Made by a program: the position numbers and the translations under genes. Below are positions 1-12,170 of a stretch of DNA of 64,000 nucleotides, one piece after another (the stretch's first letter is position 1; each line of letters opens with the position of its first letter). The stretch lies in contig OX578284.1 of the NCBI GenBank assembly GCA_951217055.1, positions 16,143,187 to 16,207,186 on the forward strand, in the 5' to 3' direction. The DNA is from Gerris lacustris (Eukaryota > Arthropoda > Insecta > Hemiptera > Gerridae). The notes under the pieces are model-generated. The model was not told the DNA's origin, did not search any database, and worked only from the letters and a program-made list of their open reading frames with translations.

Positions 1-133
1 AATTCATTCAAATCAGATGAGTAGTTTTTAAAATACGTTGGTACGCAAAATTTTGAACGAACTAAAGACACGAGACGCAAAATGTTCTTTAGAACGATCT
101 CAATGCGTTCTAAAGCTAAGGCTCGAAAGCAAA
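1..133 (-). repeat. Family A repeat, terminal fragment
   Basis: On the minus strand this matches the hairpin-bearing end of family A (the 15544, 21277 and 58145 copies). It keeps the segment about a nucleotide change under 'agtagtttttaaaatacgttggt' wording only loosely, then the 'gcgaaaatt' stretch and the terminal GCTTTCGAGC. The copy is cut by the window edge. Confidence 0.6.
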
Positions 134-145
134 TATATGTATGTT

Positions 146-780
146 TATCTCCAGTAGGGGGGAAAAGTTATGATTTTGAATTAGTTTAGAGGAACTAAAA
201 TAGGTCTTTTCATCCCTGAACTCAAAAAGTAGGGAGAAAAAGTAAAAGTAGGGCGAAAAAGTAAAGTAGGGCAAAGAAGTAAAGATTACAACTTAATTAT
301 TTTATAAATAGTAGAAAATGAATGGCTAATGTAATGAAGATGTTGAAATCAGGTTGGCGGCACTGGGCTTTTTTGACCATGTTTATCTTTGTTTGTAACC
401 TGCATCTAAATAACCTTATTTGAGTTTAATTCCAATTCTTATTTGTTTTTAATATTGAATCTCTTATATCTGCTATTAAAAGTGCTAATAATTATTGTTA
501 TTTATTAAAATAATAAATAAAAACTGTGCAATGGACGAAAATGTTTATTTTCTTCCTACTGGAGATAAAATATTGTATGTACCTCGTGAGTAAAGAGCCA
601 TTATTCCCCTCGCGATAATTATCTCCCTCGGCTGCGCCTCGGGAATTAAAGAGTCTAATTCCCTCGGCTTCGCCTCGGGATTTAGGGACCATGGTTCCTT
701 CGTCTTCGCCTCAAGAACCAACTTTTTCGTTCAGGGAATAATGGCTTACTTTTCTCCCTAGGTGCATAAATAACTATTAT
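146..780 (-). repeat. Family H repeat, copy 1
   Basis: This reads as the reverse complement of the copies at 34923-36104 and 40003-40686. Shared landmarks are the CTACTGGAGATAAAA end, the segment about a CAGTG-CCGCCAACCTGATT junction, and the TTATGCACCTAGGGA end. It carries three hairpins (625-643, 661-679, 693-719), two with a GGCGNAGCC core and one diverged. It has no coding capacity. It may be a nonautonomous mobile element; no transposase or long terminal inverted repeat is visible. Confidence 0.75.
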
Positions 781-2035
781 TTAAGTTTATTCAAGTAAAA
801 ATGTCAAAGATGAAAAAATAAAACACTTATTATTGTTTCATTACATAAATCACTGTAATGCAAGTAATATTACAGACTAACAAATTGCTTTCCGTCTGGT
901 AATTTATTCAGAGAAAATTCTCACTCCAATAATCCCTTGATGAAGATTAACAGTACCAAAATAAACTCTATTACTTAAAGGTTACTAACGTTACGAACGT
1001 GTTACAAATAAAGTAATCAAAAATATGTTTGAATCCTTGACTGGAAAATACGACATCAAATCTGTTAATTAATGCATCTAGTTCTGTCGATTTTTGTTTC
1101 GGTGGCGGATTTGCCTGACGAGTGAAGTGTGAATGTAGAAAGCAATTATAAAGAAAGATTCCTGACAAATTAGAATTTACAATTACGAATATAGATTTCG
1201 TTTGAATAGAGGATTAATATGTGAAAGGTAGGTGGCAGGTATAAATAGGTCGCGAAATATTGTTAAAAAGAGAGGATTTCTCTACACTTTGAAATCCAAA
1301 AGGCAAAGGGGGGAATTGTTCACATTTTACAACGAATAGGGATATTGGGAAGGAAAATGTCATTTGATTGCAAACAGAAACAAAATAGGAATGTGTTCTG
1401 TTAGCGTACTAGGAAATTAAACTAGAGAGAGCGGTCAATCGTGAATATTGAGAATTGTGATTTGAGAAGAAACTAACGAGCTAAACTGGATGGAGAGAAT
1501 ATCCCAACACTATTTCAAATAAAAAGAATGACACTGAAATTTAACCTTAATCAAACGGGATAGCTTGGAAATATAAGGTGGTTATGAGCACAAGAGAAAT
1601 GAAAGCCGACTTTATAGTATACTCGTGATGCACTGTATCTGGTGATGGATCAAAGGACAGGGAGGAAGGACATGTTTCTCACAAATGAACACATCGAATG
1701 GATTTGTGAACATGGTTCTACGTAGTCATCTCTCCCGAATTTTTTAATCTTCGGGAGAAACAAAACTTGATACGACAAACTCGAAAAAGATGGAATTACT
1801 ATTAGAAGGTTTACTAAACTGGGTTTTCACCTTGATGTGAAGGTTTGCACCCCGATGTAAGGTCTTACGGCTTCGGACTTCATTTTTAAGATGCCCCGAA
1901 AGAAAAAAGAGACTTAATATAAATCTGATAATTCCTATTTTCATAATTTTATATTTAACCCTGGAATGCTAATGGTAGTCGAATCGACGAGCACAGTTTG
2001 AACCTTAACCCTTTATGCTCGTATGCGATGGTGAT
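781..2035. other. AT-rich stretch with no recognised gene
   Basis: No coding region or RNA gene was recognised. The only structure I noted is an inverted repeat at 1731-1758 (arms TCTCCCGAA and TTCGGGAGA). Short ORFs here have no recognisable domain. Confidence 0.5.
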
Positions 2036-2067
2036 GGTTACCCCCATCCTTCTGCAGTCCTTGCACT

Positions 2068-2095
2068 GGTTAGTAACACACCAGTGTTACTAACC
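2068..2095. repeat. Perfect 12-bp inverted repeat
   Basis: GGTTAGTAACAC at 2068-2079 is followed after four bases by its exact reverse complement at 2084-2095. Neighbouring ACTGGT, ACCACTGG and CTAGTGTAGTGG pieces suggest a small degraded fold-back. Confidence 0.6.
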
Positions 2096-2237
2096 ACTGG
2101 TTAGTACACTGCTAGTGTAGTGGTAGTAGTCCTTTTGAGCAGACTCTCGTTTTTAGGCAAATTCCCGTCAAAGCTACTTCGTTGATTCGACTAACGTTTA
2201 GTAATAAACGTAGGGAACTACTATTGGTCGTCGAATG

Positions 2238-2397
2238 AGCCTATAGCCTGGGATAAGGGGCAATAGGCCTAGGGGTAAAGGGCAATGGGCCTAGGGTAAT
2301 TGGCCTTGGGCCAGAGACCAATGGCCGATAATCTGGGGCCTGGAGCACTTAGCAAAGGGCCTAGGGCTTTTGGCCTGAGGCATGGAACCTGGTGCAT
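2238..2397. repeat. Degenerate GC-rich minisatellite
   Basis: About eight imperfect copies of a ~20-bp unit built on GGCCTAGGG followed by AAGGGCAAT or similar run through this block. It is much more GC-rich than its surroundings. A short ORF overlaps it, but that is the repeat read in one frame. Confidence 0.6.
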
Positions 2398-2724
2398 TAA
2401 TTTTCACTCAATTTCAGATTCTTCTGATGTTCCTACTAAGTTATTTGTCATGAAATGTATGTATATCTCACTAAAAGATTTAATAATGCGTTCTTAATAG
2501 TTCTATCTTTATAAAAGTGTAGTTTCAACCCAAAAAATGTATTTTCTGCATATGTTAGTCGAATCGACAAAGGTTTAGTAATAATACCAGCCATCCAAAT
2601 ACCATTAGTATTTAAGGGTTAAACACTTTTGACAAATTTTCAACTGGGGGTGATCTATTTTGGAACGAAATTCCTTATGCCATGTTACTGTGGCTGGAGC
2701 CCGGGAGTGAATCCGAAAAAAAAG

Positions 2725-3225
2725 CAACCGTCACAAAACTAACCATCACGAAATCGAACGATGACTTGAGAAAATGGTGACTGGTTCAGGTGAAATTTGG
2801 TGCACATGTTCATTTTACCAATGTGTAGGACCAGTACGTTGTACAGCGTTATCCACCCAATCGTTCGCGCGCAACGTTCGCGTAAACGTAAGCTTCAAAT
2901 ATAAAATTGGAATCTTAGGACGGGGAAAAATTTATCTATTCACTGAGACAAACAACTTTTATAAATAATTGTTTTAGTAAAACCAACACCGACACCGCTA
3001 TGAAGCGTTAAAGATCGCTAAATTAATTTAAGCGGACCTAAATGTTTAAGATAGAGAAAACAACATTATTTTCGACAATTTACGTTCTAACGTAACGATT
3101 TTAATGAAACTTCATACACATCGTCTAATGTACAATTGAAACAGGCATGTAAAATATCAACCTGATTCAAGCAGAAGTTGTTCAGTTTTGATAAGTGAAG
3201 TGGTATATTTTAAAATGAGTATAGG
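2725..3225 (+). repeat. Family B repeat, diverged copy
   Basis: In this orientation it follows the reverse complement of the 51112-52202 and 52298-53031 copies. Shared parts are the 'acttgag...gaaatttggt' segment, the 'gttcgcg..aacg..cgcgtaaacg' segment, the 'agtaaaaccaac' segment, and 'aagcggacctaaa' through 'gaaacaggcatg'. Substitutions and small indels are frequent, so this is an older copy. Confidence 0.7.
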
Positions 3226-3479
3226 CCGAGGAGTGTGGGTTAGGGAACAGTCCTGTTCCCTACCTATCTACTACAACCATCCTCTTTAACTATCAACTCA
3301 TCATGATTAACTATTTTCTCAATATGCATAATATATTTATTGCAAGACGCTAGCCTCAATGATAAAAAAAAAGCACGTTTTTTTTATAATTTTAAAAAAA
3401 AGTATATAGTGCTTATTCTTATTAATGTCTGTAGGGTATTAATATTTAGTTCAGTCCCTTTTTGGCTATATTTCATCTC

Positions 3480-3790
3480 CTTTGAGACCTTGAATATAGT
3501 GTTTTCAAAATGGCGGACCCAAAATTAATACCTAAAATTACCAAAAAAGTCCCCTCCCACTACCCTATAAGGACAGCAACTAAAAATAAGAAACAGATAC
3601 ATAAATATACATCTCTGTGGGCTAATGATATAAAAAAAGTCACATTTCAGGTAGCCGTAGCCATGGTGACCTTAAATTTTTATTTTTTTTGAAATTTTTG
3701 AGTGGGGTTTCATTTTACAGGTGTTGAAGAGAAGTATCACAAATATATATCGCGTTTCCAATATAGCGGCCAATATAAAGAACCAAATAA
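3480..3790 (+). repeat. Diverged repeat with AAATGGCGG module
   Basis: TTTTCAAAATGGCGGACCC, followed later by 'gagtggggtttcatttta..ggtgttgaagag' and 'acaaatatatat', matches the tandem module at 28241-28980 in order and spacing. It is a single, highly diverged unit. Confidence 0.45.
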
Positions 3791-6107
3791 ACGCCAACTT
3801 AAAAAAGAAAACGAGGACACCTGCAAAGTGCAACTTTATATATATATTTTAGTAAGAAAAAAAAAAATAAATAAATAAACAGTGTAGGAAATATGAAATT
3901 TTATTAATGAAGAACCCTAGTAGCTCGCAAGCAAGCCCTTATCGGGATTTTTTACTTGTAGTTTACTTGTACCATTGATAAAAACCTTTCACTATCACCT
4001 TAAAGGTAGAAACAGAAAAATTTAAATACTTAAATCTAAATAATAAATTATAAAATAAATGGTCTGGTATTAATACATTTTTTTAGACAGAGATACGGAG
4101 TTATAGTATGTTGCATACATTAGTAGGGAAAAGCTACATTTCCTTTCTCCTGTTTTGCCTTTTTTCTGCTCGATTAAAGCTCTTGTTCTAGTTGGTATTT
4201 TATAGAGAATAATTATAAAGCCCCGAAAAGATCGTCTAGTTCTAACAGTTTTAGTTTTTTTATCATAAAAAAATAGTGGGTGTATCCAATTTACCACAAA
4301 TTTAAATAAAGGGAAACCGGACATTTTATTCTCTACTTTATCCTTGTCTGTCTACTAATTTAAACTAATTTTTCCCAATTTCCCAACCCCATTTCTAAAG
4401 TTTTTTCTATTTTTTTTTTAAACTACACATAATTAAGGGGGGAGAAAAAGAAAGTTTATAAAAACCTAAAGTGTTATTTTGGGGTTAGTAATCCCTAGGA
4501 TCATGGTAGCCCTGGACTAACTGTGAAAAACTGGTCGAAATTTTTCCCAACAGGATTGAGGGGTGGGATAGAACCTCGGTTTGTAAAAAGAAAATTAGAA
4601 GGGTAAGGGGGGGGGGGGGGGGGGTAACCCGTGTGGCTTTTTCTGAAATTGGATTTTCTTCTTTTTTTGCCACCCCTTTTTGGTTCTCTGTTGATTTTCT
4701 TGTCTCTTTCTGACTAGTTTCTGAGTCAAGAGGAAAATCTATCTCTTACAGAGGCTTTTCCTGTATTTAATGTATTAAAAAGAAGTGAACGTGGTTTATA
4801 TTTATTATTTAAGAGACGTATGAGAAGAAATAATGTTTTATGTTGGAAGTGGATGAATTCCTTAAATATACCTACTAGGCACAACGAGGTTTTTAAGAGA
4901 AGCGAACGAAATTATTCGGTTAAAAATTTCATTTAGTGAATGGTTGGTAAATTATAAGTAAAAGAAATGAACAAACAGAGAATGTTTACGCGGTAATTAA
5001 AGAGTATATCGTGTGTTTATATTCCAAAACGTTATCTACCACCCAGCGCTACCTGGCCATCAGTTGGGTCTGGACTAGTGCCGTGTCTAGAAGCCAGATT
5101 CATCTCGCCGCCTGACTATCTTAGCCCGCTAAAATAATAAGGCATAAACGTAGTTTTAGCTTTACTTACATTCTCTAGCTACCAAAGACAATTCCTAATT
5201 ACCACCACCTTACCGCCAATACAGTCACTTACATAAACATTTTTAATTAAAGAACTAGTGTACAAAAATTCTTTAGTATCGAGATAAAATTTAATAAATA
5301 ATTCCCGTCAACTCAAGACTTTCCCGGCGGTATACAATACAAAATTATCTAAATGCACAATTTCCTAATGAATTGATCGGAAGAGGGGGAGGGGCAAATT
5401 CTTAGTCTCCACATTCACCAGATATGACCCCAATTCATGTTTTGTATTTGGGGGTTATATTAAACCACTGCGGTTTATGAGACATCTGATAATACGGAAG
5501 AAGAACTGGTGGCTCGAATTATTCTAGCCCAAAATTATTCGTAAATGATTCTAAAATACCTTTATTAGCAAGTAATAACGTTTCTTGTAAAAAACCGCAT
5601 AGTGAAGTAGTCAACTATATATGCTTAAACTAAAAAAGAAATTCAAAAATCGAATAAACATTTTTTTCTTGCTTTTTAATGCACTTTTTACTGCATATTT
5701 ATGAACAAACAAATGCAAAGTGCAGTATAAGTAGTACAACAATAAAATAGGATAACCTAAATAACTATAATCTATAGTCTATTGATAAACAATTTTATCG
5801 AAATTGAACAATATGAGTTTTAAATGTATGAGAGACTAGTTTTTCTCATAGAATTCTTTATTAAATTGGAATTTCCTTCGAGTTTTTTTTATATATTATT
5901 TTCTTACAATTTTGGTTCCTTACATGAGAGGTAGATATTTCCTTACACCGTGTCTCATACTGTATGGTTTTTCCACGCGGTGAATTTCCAATTCCCTCAA
6001 TTCCTTCCAATTCCAAAGACGCACTTAATATTCAACTTCAATTTGACATTCAACTATCATTTCAATATTTTTTTTTCGGAGGATTTCTAAAACGTAAAAC
6101 GTTTTCT

Positions 6108-6109
<2 letters not shown>
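3791..6109. other. AT-rich stretch with homopolymers only
   Basis: No gene was recognised. It holds a G homopolymer of about 18 bases at 4607-4624 and several short T and A runs. ORFs of 60-90 codons here have biased, domain-free translations. Confidence 0.5.
4607..4624. repeat. Poly-G tract
   Basis: An uninterrupted G run of about 18 bases. It is striking in such AT-rich DNA and prone to length variation or assembly error. Confidence 0.9.

Positions 6110-6138
<29 letters not shown>
6110..6138. repeat. Poly-T tract
   Basis: An uninterrupted T run of about 29 bases. No retroposed body could be assigned to either side. Confidence 0.9.
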
Positions 6139-6585
6139 CAATGAAAATAAATGAGTTTGTATTAGGGTTTTGGGAAAGTAGTTGGTTCTTTCTGAGTGAT
6201 TCTATGTTTAAAAGGTTACTTAACATTCACAATATTTAATTGAAAATGAATTGATCCATGAGAAATTGTAAAAGCATTCTTATATACTCATTTTCATTGA
6301 GATGCTCCCTTTATAAAAAGTTCTTGAGTTTTAAATAAAATGAATTACCACAATAACACTATTATTCAACAGTTATCCGAAACGATAAAAAACCCAAAAC
6401 TTATAACAAGTGTTAACAGACTTTAATTATACTTTAACCATCAATAGTTACTAGAAACAATGATGGTTTAAAACTGACTGATCCTTTCAATTTATGAATT
6501 GAAAGGATTACCACAATGACATTCAACAGTAATCAGAAACTACGTAGATTAAAAGGCAGGATTGTATTATGTATTATAAAAGAAT

Positions 6586-7110
6586 AGTATATTATGTTAC
6601 TAGGCTGTGAAGTGAGTTTTTTCTTTACCGCGGCAATTACATTTACTGTCGAGCGAAGCGAAACAGTAAATATTGCCAAGGTAAAGAAAAAACACTTCAC
6701 AGTCGCGTAGCATATGCTATTTTTTCTGAGGTAGCAGACAATGAAAAAACATTAAATATTAATCACTAATCAATATATAATAATAACAAATATTAGTACA
6801 TACTTAAGACTTAAAAAAAGAAACCTTAAAAAGAGGTTACACTATAAGAAAAGATAAATAAAACGCATTGACGTCTAGCGGATTTTAATCGTACTAGAAG
6901 CATTTCTACAAAGACTGAAGCGGTACTAACGGAAGTTTTGACAACTACCCGCCGGAAAATAAAAATCTTTTAGTTCCTAGGACGTAAAAGATTTTTTCTT
7001 TACAGCTAGGACTAATGAAAAGATTTTTTAAGTCCACGTAATGAAAAAATGGATTTTAGCTATGTTTTTTAGGCTCTAAAGTTACTATTTCACAGCCTAC
7101 CACGGAAAAA
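6586..7110 (+). mobile_element. Family M MITE, copy 1
   Basis: One of four copies (also 53748, 55510 and 63372) sharing both ends: AGTATATTATGTTACTAGGC on the left and CAGCCTACCACGGAAAAA on the right. TAGGCTGTGAA on the left is inverted on the right, giving an 11-bp terminal inverted repeat. A sub-terminal palindrome at about 6603-6705 has the hairpin 6642-6670 at its centre. There is no ORF, so any movement would depend on a transposase supplied in trans. Confidence 0.8.
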
Positions 7111-7158
7111 GAATTTTATTATGTTAAGTATTAAAAAATGAACTAAAAGTTTTAACTG

Positions 7159-7476
7159 TGTGGTTAAGTCAATCTAGGGTGTTCAATAAAAACTTCACTT
7201 CTCTATCCCAAATCGGCTATATTTCGACCATACCTAGTCATCATCAGGCCTTAGATTGAGATCTTAGTATTACTATAACATATTATTTTGTTTAGCTAGA
7301 AATTATCACCATCTTTTTGTGGTTCGTCACTATTTGTCAAATGTTTAATAAAAACTCATCTATAATTTTATAATAACAACTATTTAACAATTAAAACCTT
7401 AAAAATAAAAATAAAACGCAAATATGAACATGAGAAGTGAAGTTTTTATAGAACACCCTAGATTGACTTAACCACA
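7159..7476. mobile_element. 318-bp MITE with ~44-bp TIRs
   Basis: The left end reads TGTGGTTAAGTCAATCTAGG and continues through 'gtgttcaataaaaacttcacttctc'. The right end (7434-7476) is its near-exact inverse. A mid-element 'accatacctagtcatcatcagg' recalls fold-backs of family FB. No ORF is present and no target duplication is clear. Confidence 0.75.
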
Positions 7477-8190
7477 TAGTATATAATAGATAAGGGACAA
7501 AAGAAAAAGAAATTAAAAGTTTTTATTTCAATTGTATCAATCTCTTGAGTTTTAATCAATCTTTTTATTTCTCAAATATAATTAATTATGAATATTTAAA
7601 ATCCTTTATAAATAATACAATAGGGTACATATATATTAAAAGAATAAATATTACATTTTCTGAATAGCATTGGTATCAATGTTAATATAGGATTGGGAAG
7701 ATTTAAAAGTTTAAAAAACAATGCCTATTGTTTAATTATTTACTCTTTCATAAGAAGGTAGGTATTATAAATTCATTGAAATATTATAATTTCAATGCGA
7801 GCGAGGCAGTTTGTTGATATAAAAGCCTTGGTCTGGAATTGATCAGATTTAAATATTTACTCTCGTAGAGAGGGGTCTTCAGATTATTAACCATTCTTTA
7901 CTCTGTGGTTTTATAAAGTGGACAAGGGAGAGGATAATTTACAACCCACGAAAAATAATAATAGATACCACAGATTTTGAGAAACCAACCACACAATCAT
8001 TAATTATTAACTCAAAAAGAATTATAATAATACAAAATCAAAAGCGGAAAATTAAAATCTATAATAATATATAATACAAAATAATATATTCAGCAGTCGA
8101 ATTTGGCTGAGGGTAACTAATGTGTCTAAGTATCCAATTATATGTATTCAACCATCAATAATAACCCACTTCAAAACTTTAATAGACGTT
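7477..8190. other. AT-rich stretch, nothing recognised
   Basis: No coding, RNA or inverted-repeat feature could be supported here. Confidence 0.4.
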
Positions 8191-8221
8191 TATCAAAACA
8201 ATATCTATTATAATATAAATT

Positions 8222-8280
8222 TATCTTAAATCAAATTACAATTATTATTAACAACGGGAGACAGACAGATAAAAATAGAC
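8222..8280. repeat. Family P arm next to tRNA-like sequence
   Basis: AAATCAAATTACAATTATTA, then 'acaacgggagacagacagataaaaatagac', matches the outer arm of the P palindromes at 31191, 62033 and 21200. Here only one arm is present, leading into the tRNA-like sequence. No target duplication could be found. Confidence 0.65.
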
Positions 8281-8354
8281 TCCAGCGCCGGGATTCGAAC
8301 CACGGGCTCCTATAGTTCCAGTATAGAAGCTCTAGCCAACTAAGCTACACTGGA
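8281..8354 (-). tRNA. tRNA-like sequence (pseudo-tRNA, Ser-GGA-like anticodon)
   Basis: This is a 74-base cloverleaf-like sequence on the minus strand. The acceptor stem TCCAGTG pairs with CGCTGGA with one T·G pair. The D arm is GCTT with GAGC, the anticodon stem is CTATA with TATAG around loop CTGGAAC (anticodon GGA), and the T loop is TTCGAAT. Both the A-box (TAGCTTAGTTGG) and the B-box (GGTTCGAATCC) are intact. The T stem pairs only if one T is bulged, and two bases separate the D arm from the anticodon stem. Real GGA-anticodon serine tRNAs normally have a long variable arm, which is absent here. With a family P arm beside it and two related tRNA-like arms at 31 kb, it is most likely a retroposon promoter rather than a working tRNA gene. 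Confidence 0.55.
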
Positions 8355-8359
8355 GAATA

Positions 8360-10040
8360 ATAATTTCCTCTGTCGTTAACGATACCTAGTCCCGAATTAA
8401 GCTTTCAATTTTTCCTCAAATCTAGGAATCGACATTTACGATAATACCCCAATCAATCACTCATCCAATTACTGACCACGTCCAATGCTGCTTCCTCCTG
8501 CTGCGAAGTGAGGAAAAATTCCGAGGTACCCGTACCCGATTTTTTTGTATTAGCAAGCGTTACTGATTTTAAAATTCTTTATATAGTTTCGATTTTCTCT
8601 ACGGCTATTTCATTTAATGAGACATTTTCATAGTAGCGTTATTTTTTCGCAATATATGTACATAATTATAAAAGATGAAACGAATTGTGAACTGCGTTGA
8701 CCTATTGTTGAACGAGGTACATATGATACATTATATTATTTAATCGTCAAATTAAATCCTTACATCTAAAAGTAAATATTTTACCCCAATCAGATATAAA
8801 CAAATCGTCTACCTTGATAATTAAAACATATATCAATATCTGCTGATTGGAAACTGAAAATTGTACAAATAATTCAGATTTGGTATTTTATTTGTATACT
8901 GTACAAATTAGGATTCTAATTAGTTCATGACTCCTACAAAATCAATATACAACCAAATAATGTAATTAAAATTGCCTTCTATATTAGATTTACATTACAC
9001 TACATATTATGTTTTCTTATTGCATTTGCACATAACTGTTGTTATATTTACATAAAAATAACAAGTTTAATTATTATTTAGATGTTACTCCCTAGAATAT
9101 TTATTATTTAGTCCTACAGGCTTAATTGAAATTTTTTAAATTATATTGCACTTAAGCGTTTTAATGTTTCTAATTAAAATCAAATGAGTATATTTATTAT
9201 GTTCAGTCATTTATCAAAATTCTCAAAAAGTTATCGCTTCCTTTACCTTGATTTTAAGTGCCAAGTCAAAAGGGGGGAAAAAAGTTGTAGCCTCTTAAAA
9301 GGAATAAAAATAGTTAAACGCTTAGTAGATTTGCTCCCTCCTTACCACAAAAAAGTTGTTAGTAACTTTTTCTTTAGCTATAATCGAATTTTCCTTGTCT
9401 TTACCAACGGCATTTGCTAACTTTTTGTCATAAGGGAAAAAACTTCTTATTTCTCCGTAGCTTGTAACTCACTTTTTTTGTAGTCTGTCTTATAACTTTT
9501 CCAATACTTCTCTTCGCCATGTCTACACTGTTACTTACTTTATAGACCAAATTATAATGAAAAAAAGAAAGATACAGAACTTTTAGTAATGATGTTCTTC
9601 ATTTAACACATACACTTAATGTGGCCGGGGTTTTAACCACTTTTTTTTAGTTAACTTATTATCTCCAAGACCAAGACTAAATAATTGCTAAATAAAAAGG
9701 TGAATATGGTATATTTAGATTCAATTGGCTACCATTTAGGTAATCTTCTAAATATTAAAGTAGGAGAATATTTTACAAGTCTCCATATTTTGTGGATCAA
9801 TGGAATATTATTAATTTCTAGGAATATCTCAGCATGAAAATAAGTATTAGGTGAATGTCGTACAAAAATTGAATATATTATGAAGATGAAAAAGAATAAA
9901 TATGACCTCACTGTAAATCGAAAAAGATACAAACAACCACATGCCAAAAACAACACAGCCAAACACTATGGCAGCCTGCCAAAGGCCTTATATATAATGT
10001 AATCGATGGTTAGTGAGTCGCTTCGTCAGCATTATATAAA
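8360..10040. other. AT-rich stretch, nothing recognised
   Basis: No gene or repeat family could be supported. The 78- and 77-codon ORFs at 9184-9420 (+) and 9729-9962 (-) translate to low-complexity hydrophobic sequence without a domain. Confidence 0.4.
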
Positions 10041-10099
10041 CCTTACAATTACGCAACCTGTTAATTGCCCCGTCATACAAACTATTTATACGGCAATGT

Positions 10100-10175
10100 T
10101 GGTTGAATATCACCCAGTCCGGGAATTGAACCCAGGTAACCCCATAAAAGTTGTGAACACCCCTCATGTTGTTTA
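10100..10175 (-). repeat. B-box/T-arm-like sequence, possible SINE fragment
   Basis: On the minus strand a T-arm-like CTGGG, TTCAATT loop and CCCGG carry a pol III B-box, GGTTCAATTCC. No convincing A-box lies upstream, so this is at best a decayed SINE head. Confidence 0.35.
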
Positions 10176-10181
10176 AGGAAG

Positions 10182-10304
10182 GTTTCACACTGGACGACTT
10201 ATGTCGCTGTCACCTGTAACGGCAACGTTTATGTGTGAGAAAGCTCTCATTGTGCGCTATACATTTCGAGCTTCGGCGTCACTAGTGTCGCTAGTGTGAA
10301 ACTA
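10182..10304. repeat. Small fold-back with GTTTCACAC ends
   Basis: GGTTTCACACTGGACGAC at the left is answered by 'gtgtcgctagtgtgaaac' at the right. The interior is GC-richer and contains GCTTCGGCG. It resembles the GC-rich fold-backs at 14198 and 43378 in design but not in sequence. Confidence 0.5.
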
Positions 10305-11393
10305 GCTAAAATTAATTGATTAACTGCTCAATTAATTGAGTCAACTGCTATACTCCACAAGCTACCACGGCACTTGATTAAATAAGCTATACTTAGGATT
10401 AAATTTAAGTATCACTATTAATATGACCTTTTTTTTTTTGTTTTAATTCATGCGCACATTTATTCCTCTAGGGCATGCATGCGCAGATCCTATTTGACAA
10501 CCATATACTTATGTGAACAATTCATTTCCATTGAGAGATTCTGGGAATCGTGAGAAAGCTATGAGTCACACGAATTGGCTGGCAATTATATATAAAACTA
10601 ATGATGACTATGTATGTGACTATTATATATAAAACACGTTGAAAACACTCTTTTAAGATGACTTGTTACTATGGTGGATAAATTATTATAGTGGAGACAT
10701 TATTATGTAGTAAATATATGGAGGTAAATTAATAATTGAATAAAGAATACAAAATTATTAATAATAATAATTATGCTTTAAAGCATATTTTTACAGGAAT
10801 TACTGCCTTAAATACAGTTTTAAATTGCAATAAATTTACCTATTTATATTCCTTAAAGCATATTATATCTGAACTTCAACGCAATTTATCATATTAAAAT
10901 TAAATCACATCAAATAATACACGGTATCGAGCAATTTCATTTCCTTTAACTGTCAAGTGAAGTTAAACAAGCTTAAATCCTAATAACTTTTATTATTAAA
11001 AAAAAAGAAAAGTTAAAAAATCCAGTTTAAAAAGTCTATAGGACTTTTTTTTTATTGGAAAGCAAAGTATGTATCAATACTAGTAAAGGGGAAGAAAGTA
11101 TTAAAAAACTCTTAAAGACAAGAAGACCAACAGAGAGTTAAAAAATAAGGAGACTTCCCTCGTGACAAAAAGTTAGGAAATGCCCTCGGTAAAGACAAGC
11201 CGAATTCAATTAATGTCAGTAAAAAAAAAGAAGGAGGGAAAGAATAAAAAAGTTGCCGACAAAACAGATTCTCAGTAGGAAGAAACTTAGGGCTAAGCAG
11301 AGACCAAATCTACTTTGCTTTCAACTATTTTCATTCCTCCTTAGAGGTTAAAACGATTTCTCTCTCGATTTTGGTTTCTTCTGGAATAAAAAA

Positions 11394-11394
<1 letters not shown>
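10305..11394. other. AT-rich stretch, nothing recognised
   Basis: No gene or repeat family was recognised. Purine-rich A/G runs are common from 11080 to 11290. Confidence 0.4.

Positions 11395-11486
<92 letters not shown>
11395..11486. repeat. (TA)n then (TATG)n microsatellite
   Basis: About 34 TA units run into about five TATG units. The 81-codon minus-strand ORF covering it, with a Tyr-Ile run, is the microsatellite read through. Confidence 0.95.
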
Positions 11487-11814
11487 ATAAAAAAGAAAAA
11501 AAAAATATATAGGAAAAAGAGGAGAGAACTGAGGAAGAAGTAAGAGGTATTGGAATCTTTTTAACCTCACCAACAAGTTATTTAGACTGAAAGAAGATGC
11601 AATCTAATGGTATTTTCCCGTCAACTCTTTTATTACACTGCGTTTTCTTTCAGTGATGTTTTGTTTTCTACTTCCAAGAAAATATTTGCCTTAAACCTTG
11701 AATAACTTAGGAGGTCTAAGTAGAAAAAAATGTTAGGAATGCATTAAATAGTTAATATGCCCTACATTTTTATTCCCGGTAATGGAATCTTAGCGCAAGG
11801 CAGTGCACAAGGGC

Positions 11815-12170
11815 AAGTTTCGGTAAGCATGCATTGCATCTTTACTTAAACATATTCACCCAATTTTTCTCACTCTCATATCTCTGGTTCCACTTGAAAT
11901 AGGTTTCTGAAATTTGAAGCTCAGTTTAAGCTTATCTGAGCGCACGGCTGTGCGCAAGGCCAAGTTCCAGAACCAATGATATGAAGGCGAAAAAACCGGG
12001 TGAATTTGTTCCAAGTAAAGATTCACGGGATGCTTAAGTTCCAGTAAGCATGCCGTTTTTCACCTTCATATCATTGGTTCCTCTTAATATGGTTTACTCT
12101 AAATATGGTGTCTTAATATGGTTTTTGAAATTTGAAAAGTAGATTAAGCTTAAGCAACTTAGGAAACTGT
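11815..12170. repeat. Mixed-orientation repeat modules
   Basis: A module running from 'tctttactt' through 'attcaccc' to 'tcatatctctggttcc' (about 11839-11892) recurs inverted at about 11972-12023. Parts then recur again directly at 12060-12140 ('tcatatcattggttcc', 'tatggttt..tgaaatttga'). The order suggests a decayed fold-back. Confidence 0.5.

Noticed and set aside
8281..8354. A functional tRNA-Ser(GGA) gene
   Set aside because: It has no long variable arm, a bulged T stem, two bases between the D and anticodon arms, and a family P arm beside it. A retroposon promoter is more likely.
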